The notes under the pieces are model-generated. The model searched no databases. It was not told where the DNA came from and was given only the letters and a program-made list of their open reading frames with translations. The translations under genes were made by a program, and so were the position numbers. From Hyphomonas chukchiensis (lineage in GTDB: Bacteria; Pseudomonadota; Alphaproteobacteria; Caulobacterales; Hyphomonadaceae), in contig NZ_AWFG01000085.1 in the NCBI RefSeq assembly GCF_000682695.1, positions 62,001 to 126,000 of the forward strand: a stretch of 64,000 bases of DNA, given 5' to 3'. Shown here in pieces: positions 1 to 10,840 of this stretch (within the stretch, counting starts at the first letter, position 1; the number at the start of each line of letters is the position of its first letter).

Positions 1-585
1 GAGCACCTGGAATTGCGCGCCGGCCGGATTGGAGAGCGGGCCGAGCAGGTTGAAGATGGTGCGGATGCCGAGCTTGGCGCGCACGGGCGCGACATGGCGC
101 ATGGCGCTGTGATGGGCGCGGGCGAACATGAAGGCGACTCCGGCGCCATTGAGGCAGGCCTGGAATTCGCTCTCGTCGGTTTCGAGGTTCACGCCGAGCG
201 CTTCGAGCACGTCGGCCGAACCCGTCTTGGGCGGCACGGACCGGTTGCCATGCTTGGCGACGCGGCCACCGGCGGCGGCGATGACGAGCGCGCTGGCGGT
301 GGATGTGTTGAGACTCTTCCATGGCAGGCCGCCGGTGCCGCACGTGTCGAGAACAGGGCCGTCGACATGCATCTTGCGGGCATGCTGGCGCATGATACGG
401 GCGCCTGCGGTCAGCTCGGTGGCCGTCTCGCCGCGTACCGCGAGACCTGTCAGGAAGGCGCCGATCTCTTCCGGGGCGGCCTCGCCAGTCAGCAGGAGCT
501 CGAACGCCGTTTCGAGCGTGTCGCCTTCCAGCGTCTCATTGCGGGCGATGGCCTTGATGGCCGTGGTGAGGGCAGTGTCAGTCAT
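1..585 (-). CDS. trpD: Anthranilate phosphoribosyltransferase, 3' end cut by window edge
   Basis: Transfers phosphoribosyl from PRPP to anthranilate, the second step of tryptophan synthesis. Only the N-terminal 195 codons are in the window. The helical N-domain is followed by the PRPP-binding stretch DTCGTGG with SLNTSTA, then the AAAGGRVAKHGNRSVPPKTGS segment typical of TrpD. The start is the ATG at 585. The gene is the last visible member of the ppiD-trpE-trpG-hydrolase-trpD run, 69 bases after the hydrolase. The family is about 340 residues, so roughly 145 are missing beyond base 1. The assignment is secure from motifs and context. Confidence 0.95.
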   Translation of the reverse strand, partial: MTDTALTTAIKAIARNETLEGDTLETAFELLLTGEAAPEEIGAFLTGLAVRGETATELTAGARIMRQHARKMHVDGPVLDTCGTGGLPWKSLNTSTASALVIAAAGGRVAKHGNRSVPPKTGSADVLEALGVNLETDESEFQACLNGAGVAFMFARAHHSAMRHVAPVRAKLGIRTIFNLLGPLSNPAGAQFQVL

Positions 586-654
586 CAATCATTTCCAATG
601 AAGAGGGACACCGATAGCGGCCTTGGAGACGCGGTTCAATGCGCCAAACGGGAC

Positions 655-1413
655 TCAATAGCCAAGAAAGGCCAGGATATCGGACAGGATACCCGGATCG
701 AGGGCGAGATCGCGATGGCTGAGCGTTTCGCGCGTCACCAGTTTGGCGCCCGGCAGGGTTTCGGCGAGATCGCGGATCAGGCCGAGCGGGGAGCTTTCGT
801 CGGCGGCCGAGCCGATCATGAGGATGGAGCCTTCATAATTGGCAAGGGCAGCCGTGATGTCCGTTTTGGACATGGGGGCGCCGGTCTTTTCTTCATGCAG
901 CTCAAGCGCCCGCGCGATGATCGCTTCATCCTCTCCGCGCATGCGCTGATAGTCCGCCCAGCCGAGCAAGGGCGGGGCGATCATGACGAAATAGTCGGGC
1001 GCGGCACCTGCGGCGATGGCGAGGGCCGCCGCTTCACAGCCGAAGGAATGGGCGATGATCGTGTCGATGGGGCTTTCGGCGGCGCAGACCGCTGCGACGG
1101 ACGCAGCCGCCATGACGGGCGTGCAGGCTTCCGCTTTCGAGGCGCCATGGCCGGGAAGGTCCATCAGAAGGAGGGGCCGTGTGTTCTGGAGGAAATCCTG
1201 CGCGAAGCGGCGCCAGACGCGGTGGGTGTCGTCCCAGCCGTGCACGAACAGCGTGGCCGGGCCTGTGCCTGCGCGCCAGACGGGCGTGTCGCCGAATTCG
1301 CCGGGAATGTCGCTACGGGTATTGGGCGGGAGGAAGTTCTGGCCCGGCGCGGCACTGGGGCTGATCGGCAGGGCTTCGAGGAGCGCTTCGGCTCTGGCAT
1401 CCAGATCGCTCAT
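655..1413 (-). CDS. Alpha/beta-fold hydrolase
   Basis: A 252-residue predicted soluble serine hydrolase. Visible elements are the oxyanion-hole motif HGWDD near residue 58, a nucleophile elbow AHSFGCE with Ser123, and a late catalytic His (SHRDL, His233). It resembles small RBBP9/YdeN-like or general alpha/beta hydrolases; the substrate cannot be told from sequence. It starts 10 bases after trpG and precedes trpD, so it is probably co-transcribed with the tryptophan genes, although nothing in the pathway needs it. It may be a passenger or a housekeeping esterase. Confidence 0.85.
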   Translation of the reverse strand: MSDLDARAEALLEALPISPSAAPGQNFLPPNTRSDIPGEFGDTPVWRAGTGPATLFVHGWDDTHRVWRRFAQDFLQNTRPLLLMDLPGHGASKAEACTPVMAAASVAAVCAAESPIDTIIAHSFGCEAAALAIAAGAAPDYFVMIAPPLLGWADYQRMRGEDEAIIARALELHEEKTGAPMSKTDITAALANYEGSILMIGSAADESSPLGLIRDLAETLPGAKLVTRETLSHRDLALDPGILSDILAFLGY

Positions 1414-1423
1414 GACGCGCCTT

Positions 1424-2002
1424 CTATTTCACCTTGCTGAGGAAGTTCTTCAGCAGGGCGTGGCCGTGTTCGGTCATGATGGATTCGGGGTGGAACTGGA
1501 CGCCGTAGAGGGGGCGGGTTTTGTGGTGAAGGGCCATGATCTCGCCATCGTCCGTGTGGGCGTCGGCGACGAGGCAGTCTGGCAGGTCATTCTCGCGGAC
1601 GGAGAGCGAGTGGTAGCGGACCACGGTGAAGGTTTCGGGCAGGCCCTCGAAGAGGTCACTGCCGGTCTGGTGAATGTCGGACAGCTTGCCGTGGCGGATT
1701 TCCTTCGCCGTGATGACGGCGCCGCCGAAGGCCTGGCCGATGGACTGGTGGCCGAGGCAGACGCCGAGGATGGGCATGTCGTCGGGTGCGGACTTGATCA
1801 GGTCGACGCAGATGCCGGCCTCGTTCGGCGTGCAGGGGCCGGGGGAGAGCAGGATGCCATCGGGCTTGAGGGCGAGGGCCTCTTCGACGGTCAGTTCATC
1901 ATTGCGGATGACCTGCGTATGGGCGCCAAGCTCTTCCAGATAGTGGACGAGGTTCCAGGTGAAGCTGTCATAATTGTCGACGACGAGGATGTGCGGCTTC
2001 AT
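1424..2002 (-). CDS. trpG: Anthranilate synthase component II (glutamine amidotransferase)
   Basis: Supplies ammonia from glutamine to TrpE for anthranilate formation from chorismate. The 192 residues form one class I glutamine amidotransferase domain: nucleophile Cys82 in GVCLGHQ, and His171 and Glu173 in FHPES. LLSPGPCTPNEAG is the usual oxyanion segment. The ATG at 2002 overlaps the trpE stop by 4 bases, giving translational coupling of the two subunits. The amidotransferase is a free-standing subunit, not fused to TrpE or TrpD. It could also serve folate synthesis as PabA; the pairing with trpE favours tryptophan. Confidence 0.95.
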   Translation of the reverse strand: MKPHILVVDNYDSFTWNLVHYLEELGAHTQVIRNDELTVEEALALKPDGILLSPGPCTPNEAGICVDLIKSAPDDMPILGVCLGHQSIGQAFGGAVITAKEIRHGKLSDIHQTGSDLFEGLPETFTVVRYHSLSVRENDLPDCLVADAHTDDGEIMALHHKTRPLYGVQFHPESIMTEHGHALLKNFLSKVK

Positions 2003-3426
2003 TGGTCGAACTCGTAGGTGGCGGCGAGTTCGGCGGCGCGGCGGAGGGCACCCGCCTTGTGCAGGGTCTCGTCATATTCGTATTGCGGGACGGAATCGAG
2101 GACGACCCCGCCGCCCGCCTGGATGTGGAGCTGGCCATCCTTGATGATGGCGGTGCGCAGGGCGATGCAGGTGTCGAGGTCACCATTCCAACCGAAATAG
2201 CCGACGGCGCCGCCATAGATGCCGCGGCTGGCGCTTTCCATCTCGTTGATGATCTGCATGGCGCGGATCTTGGGCGCGCCGGAGACGGTGCCCGCCGGGA
2301 AACCGGCGAAGAGGGCGTCCACGGCGTCGAGGCCTTCGCGGAGGTTGCCTTCTACATGGGAGACGATGTGCATGACGTGGCTGTAGCGCTCGACGATGAA
2401 GCGCTCGGTGACCTCGACGCTGCCATAGGCGGCGACGCGGCCGACATCATTGCGGCCAAGATCCAGCAGCATGAGGTGTTCGGCGATTTCCTTGGGATCG
2501 GCCAGCAGGCCTTCGGCGCGGCGGGCATCCTCTGCGGCGTCACCCGACACGGGACGCGTGCCGGCGATCGGGCGGATGGCGACGCGGCCATCGCGGACGC
2601 GGACAAGGATTTCCGGGCTGGAACCGACGAGACGCACGGTGCCGAGGTTCATGTGGAACATGAAGGCGGACGGGTTCAGGCGGCGCAGGGCGCGGTAGAA
2701 GCTGATGGACTTGCGGGTGAAGGGCGTCGACAGGCGCTGGCTCGGCACGACCTGGAAGATGTCGCCGGCGCGGATATAGTCGCGGCACTTCTCGACGATC
2801 TCGAAATAGCGCTCCTTGGTCGTGTTGGAGGTGAGCGTCACCTCGGCCGGCTTCTGGTCCTTGGGCGGAACGACCGGCAGGCGCTCGAGGCGGGCTTCGA
2901 CCTCGTCGAGCAGCGTGTTGATCGCGGCCTCGTTGCCATTGTGGACGCGGCCGATCAGCAGGATTTCCTGATAGATATGGTCGAACACGATGACCACCCT
3001 GGGAATGACCAGCAGGGCTTCGGGCACGTCGAGCGTGTCTTCGGCGGTGATGGTGACCGGTTCGACATGCTGGATCATGTCATAGCCGACATAGCCGAAC
3101 GCACCCGACGCCATGGGGGGCAGGGGCGTGTCGGTTTCGGCGCGGGCACTGGCCACGAAGGCGCGCAGGGCGGCCACGGGGGTGGCGTCCAGCTTCACGG
3201 CATCGCTGAAGGCGGCGTCGCTGGCGGTTTCGGCCACGCCGTCCTGAATGCGGAACCATTGTTCCGGTTCAAGGCCGATGAAGGAATAGCGGCCGAGGCG
3301 CTGGCCGCCGGCAATGGATTCGAACAGGAAGCTGCCGGGCTGGTCATCGCCCAGTTTCAGCATCGCGCCGACGGGCGTTTCAATATCCCCGATGCGCCTG
3401 CGAACAATCAGACGGGCGGTGCTCAT
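1999..3426 (-). CDS. trpE: Anthranilate synthase component I
   Basis: Converts chorismate and ammonia to anthranilate, the committed step of tryptophan synthesis. It is 475 residues, with an N-terminal regulatory domain (FLFES, where the tryptophan-binding LLES motif normally lies) and a C-terminal chorismate-binding domain. The latter shows IRPIAGTRP, LLDLGRNDVGRV, FPAGTVSGAPK and a glycine-rich end (QAGGGVVLDS). The ATG at 3426 overlaps the ppiD stop by 4 bases and the stop overlaps trpG by 4, so the three genes form one coupled operon. I found no Trp-rich leader peptide upstream. Confidence 0.96.
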   Translation of the reverse strand: MSTARLIVRRRIGDIETPVGAMLKLGDDQPGSFLFESIAGGQRLGRYSFIGLEPEQWFRIQDGVAETASDAAFSDAVKLDATPVAALRAFVASARAETDTPLPPMASGAFGYVGYDMIQHVEPVTITAEDTLDVPEALLVIPRVVIVFDHIYQEILLIGRVHNGNEAAINTLLDEVEARLERLPVVPPKDQKPAEVTLTSNTTKERYFEIVEKCRDYIRAGDIFQVVPSQRLSTPFTRKSISFYRALRRLNPSAFMFHMNLGTVRLVGSSPEILVRVRDGRVAIRPIAGTRPVSGDAAEDARRAEGLLADPKEIAEHLMLLDLGRNDVGRVAAYGSVEVTERFIVERYSHVMHIVSHVEGNLREGLDAVDALFAGFPAGTVSGAPKIRAMQIINEMESASRGIYGGAVGYFGWNGDLDTCIALRTAIIKDGQLHIQAGGGVVLDSVPQYEYDETLHKAGALRRAAELAATYEFDQ

Positions 3427-5336
3427 TGATCGGTGGCAATCGATTTCTTGTAGGCGTCAAGCGCGCCGGGATTGGTCTTCAGCTTGATCGCGCGTTCGAT
3501 CTCGGCCTGAAGCGCGACCTGCAGGTCTTCGTTCAGGGCCTGGTTCAGGGACGAGGTGGCGCGTGTGCCAAGCACCTGAAGCGCTTCGTCCGAAGGCGGC
3601 GTGATCGTGTTGAGGCGCACAACCATGTACTTGTCGCCAGCGCGGCTCGGATAGGCGTACACATCGCCTTCGGCGCCGCTGAAGATGGCGGTGATGGCCG
3701 GCGTTGGCAGGCCGCTCTGCTCGGCGGTGACACGCGTCAGCGGCATGGGCGTGGAGTCGACCGCGGAGTCGGCGGCGGCTGCCGCGTCTGCCAGCGATGT
3801 CTCGCCGGATTTGATGCTGGCGACGATGCCATCCGTATAGGTCTTCATCGCACTTGCGGCGCGCTGCGACACCAGCGTCTGGCGGATGTCATCCTTGATC
3901 GTGTCGAACTCGGGCGTGCTGGGCGCAATGATCGTGCGGGGCGAGGTCAGGTAGACGGCATCCTCGCCGTCAAACCGGTTGGAGACATCGCCTGCATTGA
4001 TCTGGAAGGCGCCACGGAAGGCATCCTGCGCGGCAATGAGGCCGTTCATCATGAGACCATCGGCCGTCATGCCATTGGCATCGACCGGTTCGAAACTGAT
4101 GACCGGCACGCCCAGTTCGGAGGCGATCTGGCTGAGCGGGTAACCGGCGCCAATGGCGCGATCAAGCTCATCGAGTTTCTCATAGAACAGGACCTGGGCG
4201 CGCTCGCGGGCCAGTTCGCCACGGATCACGTCGGACACGGTCTCGATCGGGTAGACGGCACCGGGCTGGACAGACACGAGGCGCGCAACCTGCCAGCGGC
4301 CGTCAACCTCGCGCGGGCCGAAGAGGGCGCCGCTCTGCTTGCCGGGGCCGAACATGGCGTCCTGCAGGGCGGTGTCGGCAATGCTTTCCCTGGCGCCGGT
4401 TTTTGTCTCACTGGAGAGGACGCCGGGCAGGGTGGCCGGGTCTGCGCCGCCAGCGAGCAGGCCGAAGGCTGCGCGGGCGGTGTCACGGTCAGCGAAGTAG
4501 AGCTCGATATAGGTGCGCTGGTCCGGCTCGGAGAAGCGCTCGGACTTGGTCGCCTCGTAAATGGTCGCGATTTCCTGCTCGGTGACGGTGACCTTGGAGA
4601 GGAAATCATCGGCCGACATCTGCAGAAGGTCGATGGCGCGGCGCTCGGGCTGCTCCAGCGCGGCGAGGTTTGCGTCATAATAGGCGCGGATGTCCTCGTC
4701 CGTCGGTGCATCGGGCGTGGGCGCCTTGGACGCATCGAGTATGAACCAGGCGACGTCGCGCGTCTCGCCAATATAGAGTGCCTGAATGCCGGCAAGGACT
4801 TGCGGCGGGAAGAGCGCGGCGGTGGCGCCTTCGCTGAGCGTTTTCAGGGCCAGATCGTCGGAAACCTGCTGCTCGTATTCTTCCTTGGTGAAGCGGTTCT
4901 GGTAGAGCACTTCACGATAGGTGTTCAGATCGAGCTCGCCGGTGAGCGGGTTCTTGAAGGCGTCGACCGTTTTCAACTGTTCGACCACGGCGTCGGTGGA
5001 GGGCTTGATGCCGATGGCATTGGCGTAACCGAGGCTGACGATCTTGGATTTTTCGAGCTGGAAGACCTGGTCGATGATGCCCTGCTCGACGGCTTCCGAC
5101 TTGGTGATCGGCTTGTCGGCATTCGCGTTGATGTTGCGCAGGAGGTTTTCGACGCGGCGGTCAAGCGTCTGGGCATCAATGCCGCGCGCGCCGGCGGCGG
5201 CGAGGTTGCTGCCGAGGCCGGAATTCACGGCGGTCCACGCCTGGTCAGCGCCCCAGAGGGCCATGCCTGCACAGATGATCATGACGACGATCTTGCCGAA
5301 GATCGAATTCATCAGGCTTTTCATCACGGCTAGCAT
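3423..5336 (-). CDS. ppiD: SurA N-terminal/PpiD-type periplasmic peptidyl-prolyl isomerase
   Basis: Membrane-anchored periplasmic folding factor of 637 residues. The N-terminus (SIFGKIVVMIICAGMALWG, about residues 12-30) is a single transmembrane anchor. It is followed by a SurA-N-like chaperone region and a degenerate parvulin domain around residues 200-380. The C-terminal third is helical and rich in Ala and Asp. It is the first gene of the trp operon, an arrangement common in alphaproteobacteria, and is divergent from tpiA across 87 bases. Two starts are possible, ATG 5336 or ATG 5324; neither has a clear Shine-Dalgarno sequence. Isomerase activity cannot be judged from sequence. Confidence 0.88.
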   Translation of the reverse strand: MLAVMKSLMNSIFGKIVVMIICAGMALWGADQAWTAVNSGLGSNLAAAGARGIDAQTLDRRVENLLRNINANADKPITKSEAVEQGIIDQVFQLEKSKIVSLGYANAIGIKPSTDAVVEQLKTVDAFKNPLTGELDLNTYREVLYQNRFTKEEYEQQVSDDLALKTLSEGATAALFPPQVLAGIQALYIGETRDVAWFILDASKAPTPDAPTDEDIRAYYDANLAALEQPERRAIDLLQMSADDFLSKVTVTEQEIATIYEATKSERFSEPDQRTYIELYFADRDTARAAFGLLAGGADPATLPGVLSSETKTGARESIADTALQDAMFGPGKQSGALFGPREVDGRWQVARLVSVQPGAVYPIETVSDVIRGELARERAQVLFYEKLDELDRAIGAGYPLSQIASELGVPVISFEPVDANGMTADGLMMNGLIAAQDAFRGAFQINAGDVSNRFDGEDAVYLTSPRTIIAPSTPEFDTIKDDIRQTLVSQRAASAMKTYTDGIVASIKSGETSLADAAAAADSAVDSTPMPLTRVTAEQSGLPTPAITAIFSGAEGDVYAYPSRAGDKYMVVRLNTITPPSDEALQVLGTRATSSLNQALNEDLQVALQAEIERAIKLKTNPGALDAYKKSIATDQ

Positions 5337-5423
5337 AATTGACGCAGTCTTTCTGAAGGTTTGCGGGATGGCTCAGTGCTTGCTAGGCGACACGGCTTAG
5401 TCTTGCAAGATAGGGATGGCTGC

Positions 5424-6170
5424 ATGTCACGGACACTGATCGCGGGAAACTGGAAAATGAACGGCCTGAGAGCGGGCCTTTCACAGATAGAGGCAGTGGC
5501 TGTTGCAGTTGGCGCCGGTAAAGAGGACGTGACGGCATTGCTCTGCCTGCCGGCAACCCTCGTCGCGCTTGGCGCTGCGGCTACGGGTCATTCGGCCCTG
5601 CGAATCGGCGGGGAAACCTGCCATCCGAACGAAAAAGGCGCGCATACGGGGGATATTTCGGCCGAAATGCTGGCAGATGCAGGCGCGTCCCACGTCATTG
5701 TGGGCCATTCCGAGCGCCGCGCGGACCATGGCGAGACCGATGCCGTGGTGGCTGCACAGGCCAAAGCGGCCCTGCGGGCGGGCCTTGTTCCGATCATCTG
5801 CGTGGGAGAAAGCCTTGAAGAGCGCGAAGCCGGGCGGACGCTGGAGCGGATCGAAAGCCAGCTTGCGGGCTCCATTCCCGAGGGAATTGCCGCAGGTGAT
5901 TTCGTGATCGCCTATGAACCAATTTGGGCCATCGGAACCGGTAAGGTGGCCAGTACGGACCAGATCGGCGAAGTTCACGGCGCCATCCGGGCCTGGCTGT
6001 CCGGCCGGTTCGGGCCTGAAGCGGCGGCCACACTGATTCTCTATGGCGGCAGCATGAACCCGGCCAATGCGGCCGAAATCCTTGCCGTGACTGATGTTAA
6101 TGGCGGCCTGATCGGCGGTGCGAGCTTGAAGGCCGAGGATTTCCTCTCCATTTACATGTCAGCAATTTAA
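5424..6170 (+). CDS. tpiA: Triosephosphate isomerase
   Basis: Interconverts dihydroxyacetone phosphate and glyceraldehyde 3-phosphate in glycolysis and gluconeogenesis. The 248 residues form one TIM barrel with the full catalytic set: Lys11 in AGNWKMNG, His95 in VGHSERR and Glu165 in [12 protein letters not shown], plus LYGGSMNP near the end for phosphate binding. The start at 5424 is chosen because [14 protein letters not shown] matches the family N-terminus; an in-frame upstream ATG would add unrelated residues. It is followed by secG, the usual bacterial arrangement. Confidence 0.97.
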   Translation: MSRTLIAGNWKMNGLRAGLSQIEAVAVAVGAGKEDVTALLCLPATLVALGAAATGHSALRIGGETCHPNEKGAHTGDISAEMLADAGASHVIVGHSERRADHGETDAVVAAQAKAALRAGLVPIICVGESLEEREAGRTLERIESQLAGSIPEGIAAGDFVIAYEPIWAIGTGKVASTDQIGEVHGAIRAWLSGRFGPEAAATLILYGGSMNPANAAEILAVTDVNGGLIGGASLKAEDFLSIYMSAI

Positions 6171-6250
6171 CCCAGACTGACGGGAGAGGCTTGGCGTTCG
6201 CCTTCATAGGCGATATGCGGGCCCCTTGATTTCAGGAAATTCGGTCCGCC

Positions 6251-6736
6251 ATGCAGAATCTCATCCTCGTCGTCCATATTTTCGCCTGTGTCATCATGAC
6301 CGGGCTGGTCCTGATCCAGAAGTCGGAAGGCGGCGGTTTGGGAATGGGCGGCGGCGGCGGTGGCAATTCGCTGATGTCGGGCCGCGGGGCAGCTGGCGCA
6401 CTGGTGCGCACCACGATCATCCTTGGCGGCGTGTTCTTTGTGACGAGCCTTGCCCTGACCGCGATTGCCAACCGGAGCAATGATACGCGCTCCGACGTCG
6501 AAAAGGCGCTTGGCGCCGACGAGACGGGCGCCCCATCGGCCCCGTCGGACCTGTTTGACCCGTCGACATCGCTGCTGGACGGACAGGATGCCGGATCGGG
6601 CACGCTGTCGACCCCGGAAGCGCCATCGGATGACCTGGTCGATCCGACGGCAACCGAACCTGCCCAGCCGCAAGGCGAACCGGCAGCAGAGGAAACCCCT
6701 GTCCCGGCTGAGCCGGAAACGGGCAATCCCCAGTAA
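6251..6736 (+). CDS. secG: Protein-export membrane protein SecG
   Basis: Small accessory subunit of the SecYEG translocon. It has two transmembrane segments (about residues 1-20 and 52-72) separated by the loop VLIQKSEGGGLGMGGGGGG, which carries the family hallmark QxSxGGGLG. The C-terminal 85 or so residues are acidic and rich in Pro, Ala and Glu and probably disordered; this makes it 161 residues against about 75-110 in many bacteria, as is common in alphaproteobacteria. It lies between tpiA and pyrG on the same strand. Confidence 0.95.
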   Translation: MQNLILVVHIFACVIMTGLVLIQKSEGGGLGMGGGGGGNSLMSGRGAAGALVRTTIILGGVFFVTSLALTAIANRSNDTRSDVEKALGADETGAPSAPSDLFDPSTSLLDGQDAGSGTLSTPEAPSDDLVDPTATEPAQPQGEPAAEETPVPAEPETGNPQ

Positions 6737-8434
<1,698 letters not shown>

Positions 8435-8474
8435 GCATCTTGAAGTAGATTAAGTTCGCCTTAGGGTAGGCAAA

Positions 8475-9188
8475 ATGCGCGTTTTCGCTTTTGCCTCTCT
8501 ATGGGTTCTCCTGCTTTGCGCGCCGGCAATGGCTAGCGCGCAAAGCGCTGCCGCATCTTCGACAGACGACATTATTGAAGTGGTGGAGACCCTCTGTATC
8601 GACACCGGTCTGGATGCGACCAAGGCGTGGATGGCGGCAACGGATGCAGGCTGGGTGAAGGTTCCGACCTCAGTGATCGATCCGTATATCTGGGGTATCA
8701 AGCCGCATTACCGCGTTGGTGCGCGCGCGCAGGACGGCTCTGGATTTCTGCTTATATTGTCAGCGCAGGGACAGATCACTGCTGAGCAACGGCGGCGCTT
8801 TTATGGCGGGCTGGTCACTGAGGGCAGCCCTGTGAAACCTGGCGTGGTGCTAAGCTACCCTTTCATGCAGGAGCCTTCCGACTCGATAGGCGGCAGGAAT
8901 TGCCGTCTGGATGGCAACGTAGATGACCCCTACAGCCTACGCGACCGTGTCGAAGCACTTGAAATAAACAGTGCGGGTTTTCAGCTTGAATTCGATGAAG
9001 AGGCATACGGCGAAGGGCCTGATACCGGCAAATACAAGCACAATACAAGCTGGTCTGCGCCGGATGCCCTCATGAACCTGTCGATCGGGAAAATGCGGGA
9101 AGATGGCTCATACCCATTTTCGCTGAGCTTGGGTTCTGCAATTGCGATAGACAGTGAGCCTTCTTCCTACATCGTCAAGATCGACTAG
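8475..9188 (+). CDS. Exported protein of unknown function
   Basis: Not recognised. It is 237 residues with a clear Sec signal peptide (MRVFAFASLWVLLLCAPAMASAQS, cleavage probably near residue 23), so periplasmic or outer-membrane located. The mature part is acidic, with two Cys (in ETLCIDTG and RNCRLD) that could form a disulphide. It contains no transmembrane segments or repeats. It lies 40 bases after pyrG and converges with the short-chain dehydrogenase gene, whose stop is 12 bases away. Its local base composition is somewhat less GC-rich than pyrG. Confidence 0.75.
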   Translation: MRVFAFASLWVLLLCAPAMASAQSAAASSTDDIIEVVETLCIDTGLDATKAWMAATDAGWVKVPTSVIDPYIWGIKPHYRVGARAQDGSGFLLILSAQGQITAEQRRRFYGGLVTEGSPVKPGVVLSYPFMQEPSDSIGGRNCRLDGNVDDPYSLRDRVEALEINSAGFQLEFDEEAYGEGPDTGKYKHNTSWSAPDALMNLSIGKMREDGSYPFSLSLGSAIAIDSEPSSYIVKID

Positions 9189-9199
9189 GATCCATTGCT

Positions 9200-9913
9200 C
9201 TAGGCCGGGATTTCCTTGCCGGCCCAGTCGAAGCTCTTGCCGGTATTGGCGGGGGTGAGGCCTTCAATGACTTTGAGCAGATAGCCGGCCGACTGGTCCG
9301 GGCTGAAGAGCTGTGCGTCGGGGACGTTTGACTGGAAGGGCCGGGAGAGGCCGGTATCGACCGTGCCGGGATGCAGGGTGACGGCGATGAACCGGTCGTT
9401 CACGCGGGCCTGTTCGATGGCGTAATTGCGCACCAGCATGTTGAGGGCGGCCTTGGAGGCGCGGTAGGCGTGCCAGCCGCCGAGGCGGTTGTCGCTGATC
9501 GAGCCGACGCGGGCCGAGAGGGCGGCGAACACGGCGCGTCCCTTGCGGGGCATCAGGGGCAGCATGTGCTTTGCGACGAGGGCCGGGCCGAACGTATTGG
9601 CGCGGAAGACCTGTTCGAAGGCGTCCAGGGACTGATGGCGCCAGGACTTTTCGGGCTGGAGGCCGGACGCGTCCGACAGGAGTCCGGTAGCGACGATGAC
9701 GAGGGCGATGTCGCCTGTGCCTTTCAGCGCGGCGGCGAGGGCGGCAAGATCGGCTTCGCTTGTGATGTCGGCCGTGTGCGGCATGATCTTTTCGTCTGCC
9801 TCAGTGCCGGAGCGCGAGACGGCGTGGATGTGGCTGATGTCGGCGCGGGCGGCGAGCCGGGCCACGAGGGCGCGGCCTATTCCGCCGGATGCGCCGAAAA
9901 TGACTGCCTGCAT
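9200..9913 (-). CDS. Short-chain dehydrogenase/reductase (SDR) family protein
   Basis: A 237-residue Rossmann-fold oxidoreductase, probably NADP-dependent. Visible are the cofactor-binding motif VIFGASGGIGRAL at the N-terminus, the NxxG-type strand (IVIVATG region) and the catalytic YRASK motif preceded by a Ser-rich strand (ALSARVGSISDN). It resembles the C-factor/CsgA-like classical SDRs. The start at 9913 is preferred because GGAAGGAGC lies 7 bases upstream; a longer in-frame start would add an unrelated Arg/Ala-rich tail. It is the last gene of the minus-strand block following the photolyase/CFA operon; the substrate is unknown. Confidence 0.88.
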   Translation of the reverse strand: MQAVIFGASGGIGRALVARLAARADISHIHAVSRSGTEADEKIMPHTADITSEADLAALAAALKGTGDIALVIVATGLLSDASGLQPEKSWRHQSLDAFEQVFRANTFGPALVAKHMLPLMPRKGRAVFAALSARVGSISDNRLGGWHAYRASKAALNMLVRNYAIEQARVNDRFIAVTLHPGTVDTGLSRPFQSNVPDAQLFSPDQSAGYLLKVIEGLTPANTGKSFDWAGKEIPA

Positions 9914-10030
9914 GGTGGTGCTCCTTCCGCGAGAAGCTAAGGCGCGGGCCGCGCAAGGAAAGCGCCCAGAACAGATGGCGCCACATGCGCGGGGCATGTC
10001 GCGTCAGGAAGGCTGCGGCCATGGCCGGTG

Positions 10031-10726
10031 TCAGGACGAGTTGAGGTGCGCCAGGACGGCGGCGATTTCCGCCTGCAGGCCGCTCAGGTTTTCGCGTTCG
10101 AGCTTTGACCGAGCGCCGGAGCGGAAGGCGGCTGGCATATCGGCGCGAACCGGGGGCGGGGTTTGCGGCCGGCCGAGGCGGCGGCGCATGGCAGTGATGT
10201 AGACGAGGGGATTTTCGAAAACATCATTGAGCGCGCGCAGGCGCTGTATCAGCGGTTTTGCGGGAAGAAGGTCTGTCGGCTGCGGCGGGTAGGCGAAGGG
10301 CGCGGGCGGCGGCAGGGGCAGGTCGAGATAGCGGAAGCCGGGGCCGGTGGAGGCGGCGCGGCGGGGCGGAAGGGTGTGGCCCGCGCGTTTCGGCGGCTCC
10401 GCGATACGGAAACGGGGCTTACGGAGGAAGCGGGAAGATGCCCGGGCGCTGTGCGGCGCGCTGCCAGGTTTGGACGTTGCGTTGGTCTGCACGCGTGGCG
10501 GCAGGGCACCGAGCTCAAGTGCCATCAGGAAGAGGAGACGACGGACGAGCGGCTCGAAACGCGCAAGCTCTGCGGCGAGGCGGGCGCGGACCGGACGCAG
10601 CAGGAAGGGGCGACAGCCGGTGAGCCCGAGGGCGAAAGAGCGGTGGAGCCCTTCGACCAGATAGCCCGCCTGGTTCCACGCGAAGCGGACCATGCTGCTG
10701 ATAAGAGGGGTGGGCTGGTAATGCAT
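10031..10726 (-). CDS. Conserved-looking protein of unknown function
   Basis: Not recognised. It has 231 residues. The N-terminal 70 are helical and Arg/Leu-rich (ARLAAELARFEPLVRRLL), the middle is Pro-rich and basic (PLPPPAPFAYPPQPTDLLP), and a helical C-terminus ends in LQAEIAAVLAHLNSS. There is no signal peptide or clear membrane segment. It is 114 bases downstream of the CFA-like gene and 117 bases upstream of the SDR gene on the same strand. The reading frame is open with good third-position GC bias, and the opposite-strand frames here look like shadows, so I take it as real. Confidence 0.65.
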   Translation of the reverse strand: MHYQPTPLISSMVRFAWNQAGYLVEGLHRSFALGLTGCRPFLLRPVRARLAAELARFEPLVRRLLFLMALELGALPPRVQTNATSKPGSAPHSARASSRFLRKPRFRIAEPPKRAGHTLPPRRAASTGPGFRYLDLPLPPPAPFAYPPQPTDLLPAKPLIQRLRALNDVFENPLVYITAMRRRLGRPQTPPPVRADMPAAFRSGARSKLERENLSGLQAEIAAVLAHLNSS

Positions 10727-10840
10727 TTGGCGAGGATAGTGTGCACGCCAGTGCGGTAGGACAGATTTTCATCGGGACCAGCTGCGACGGGCACTTTCGC
10801 CCGGGGTGTGCGGGGAAAGCGCCTCACTTGTCCTGCAGGG

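Noticed and set aside
2002-5333. Two long plus-strand open frames (475 and 635 codons) opposite trpE and ppiD
   Set aside because: They mirror the length of the minus-strand genes, have no family-like motifs, and arise from the high third-position GC of the real genes.
5337-5423. Tryptophan attenuator or Trp-rich leader peptide for the ppiD-trp operon
   Set aside because: No short frame with tandem Trp codons and no paired hairpins are visible upstream of ppiD.
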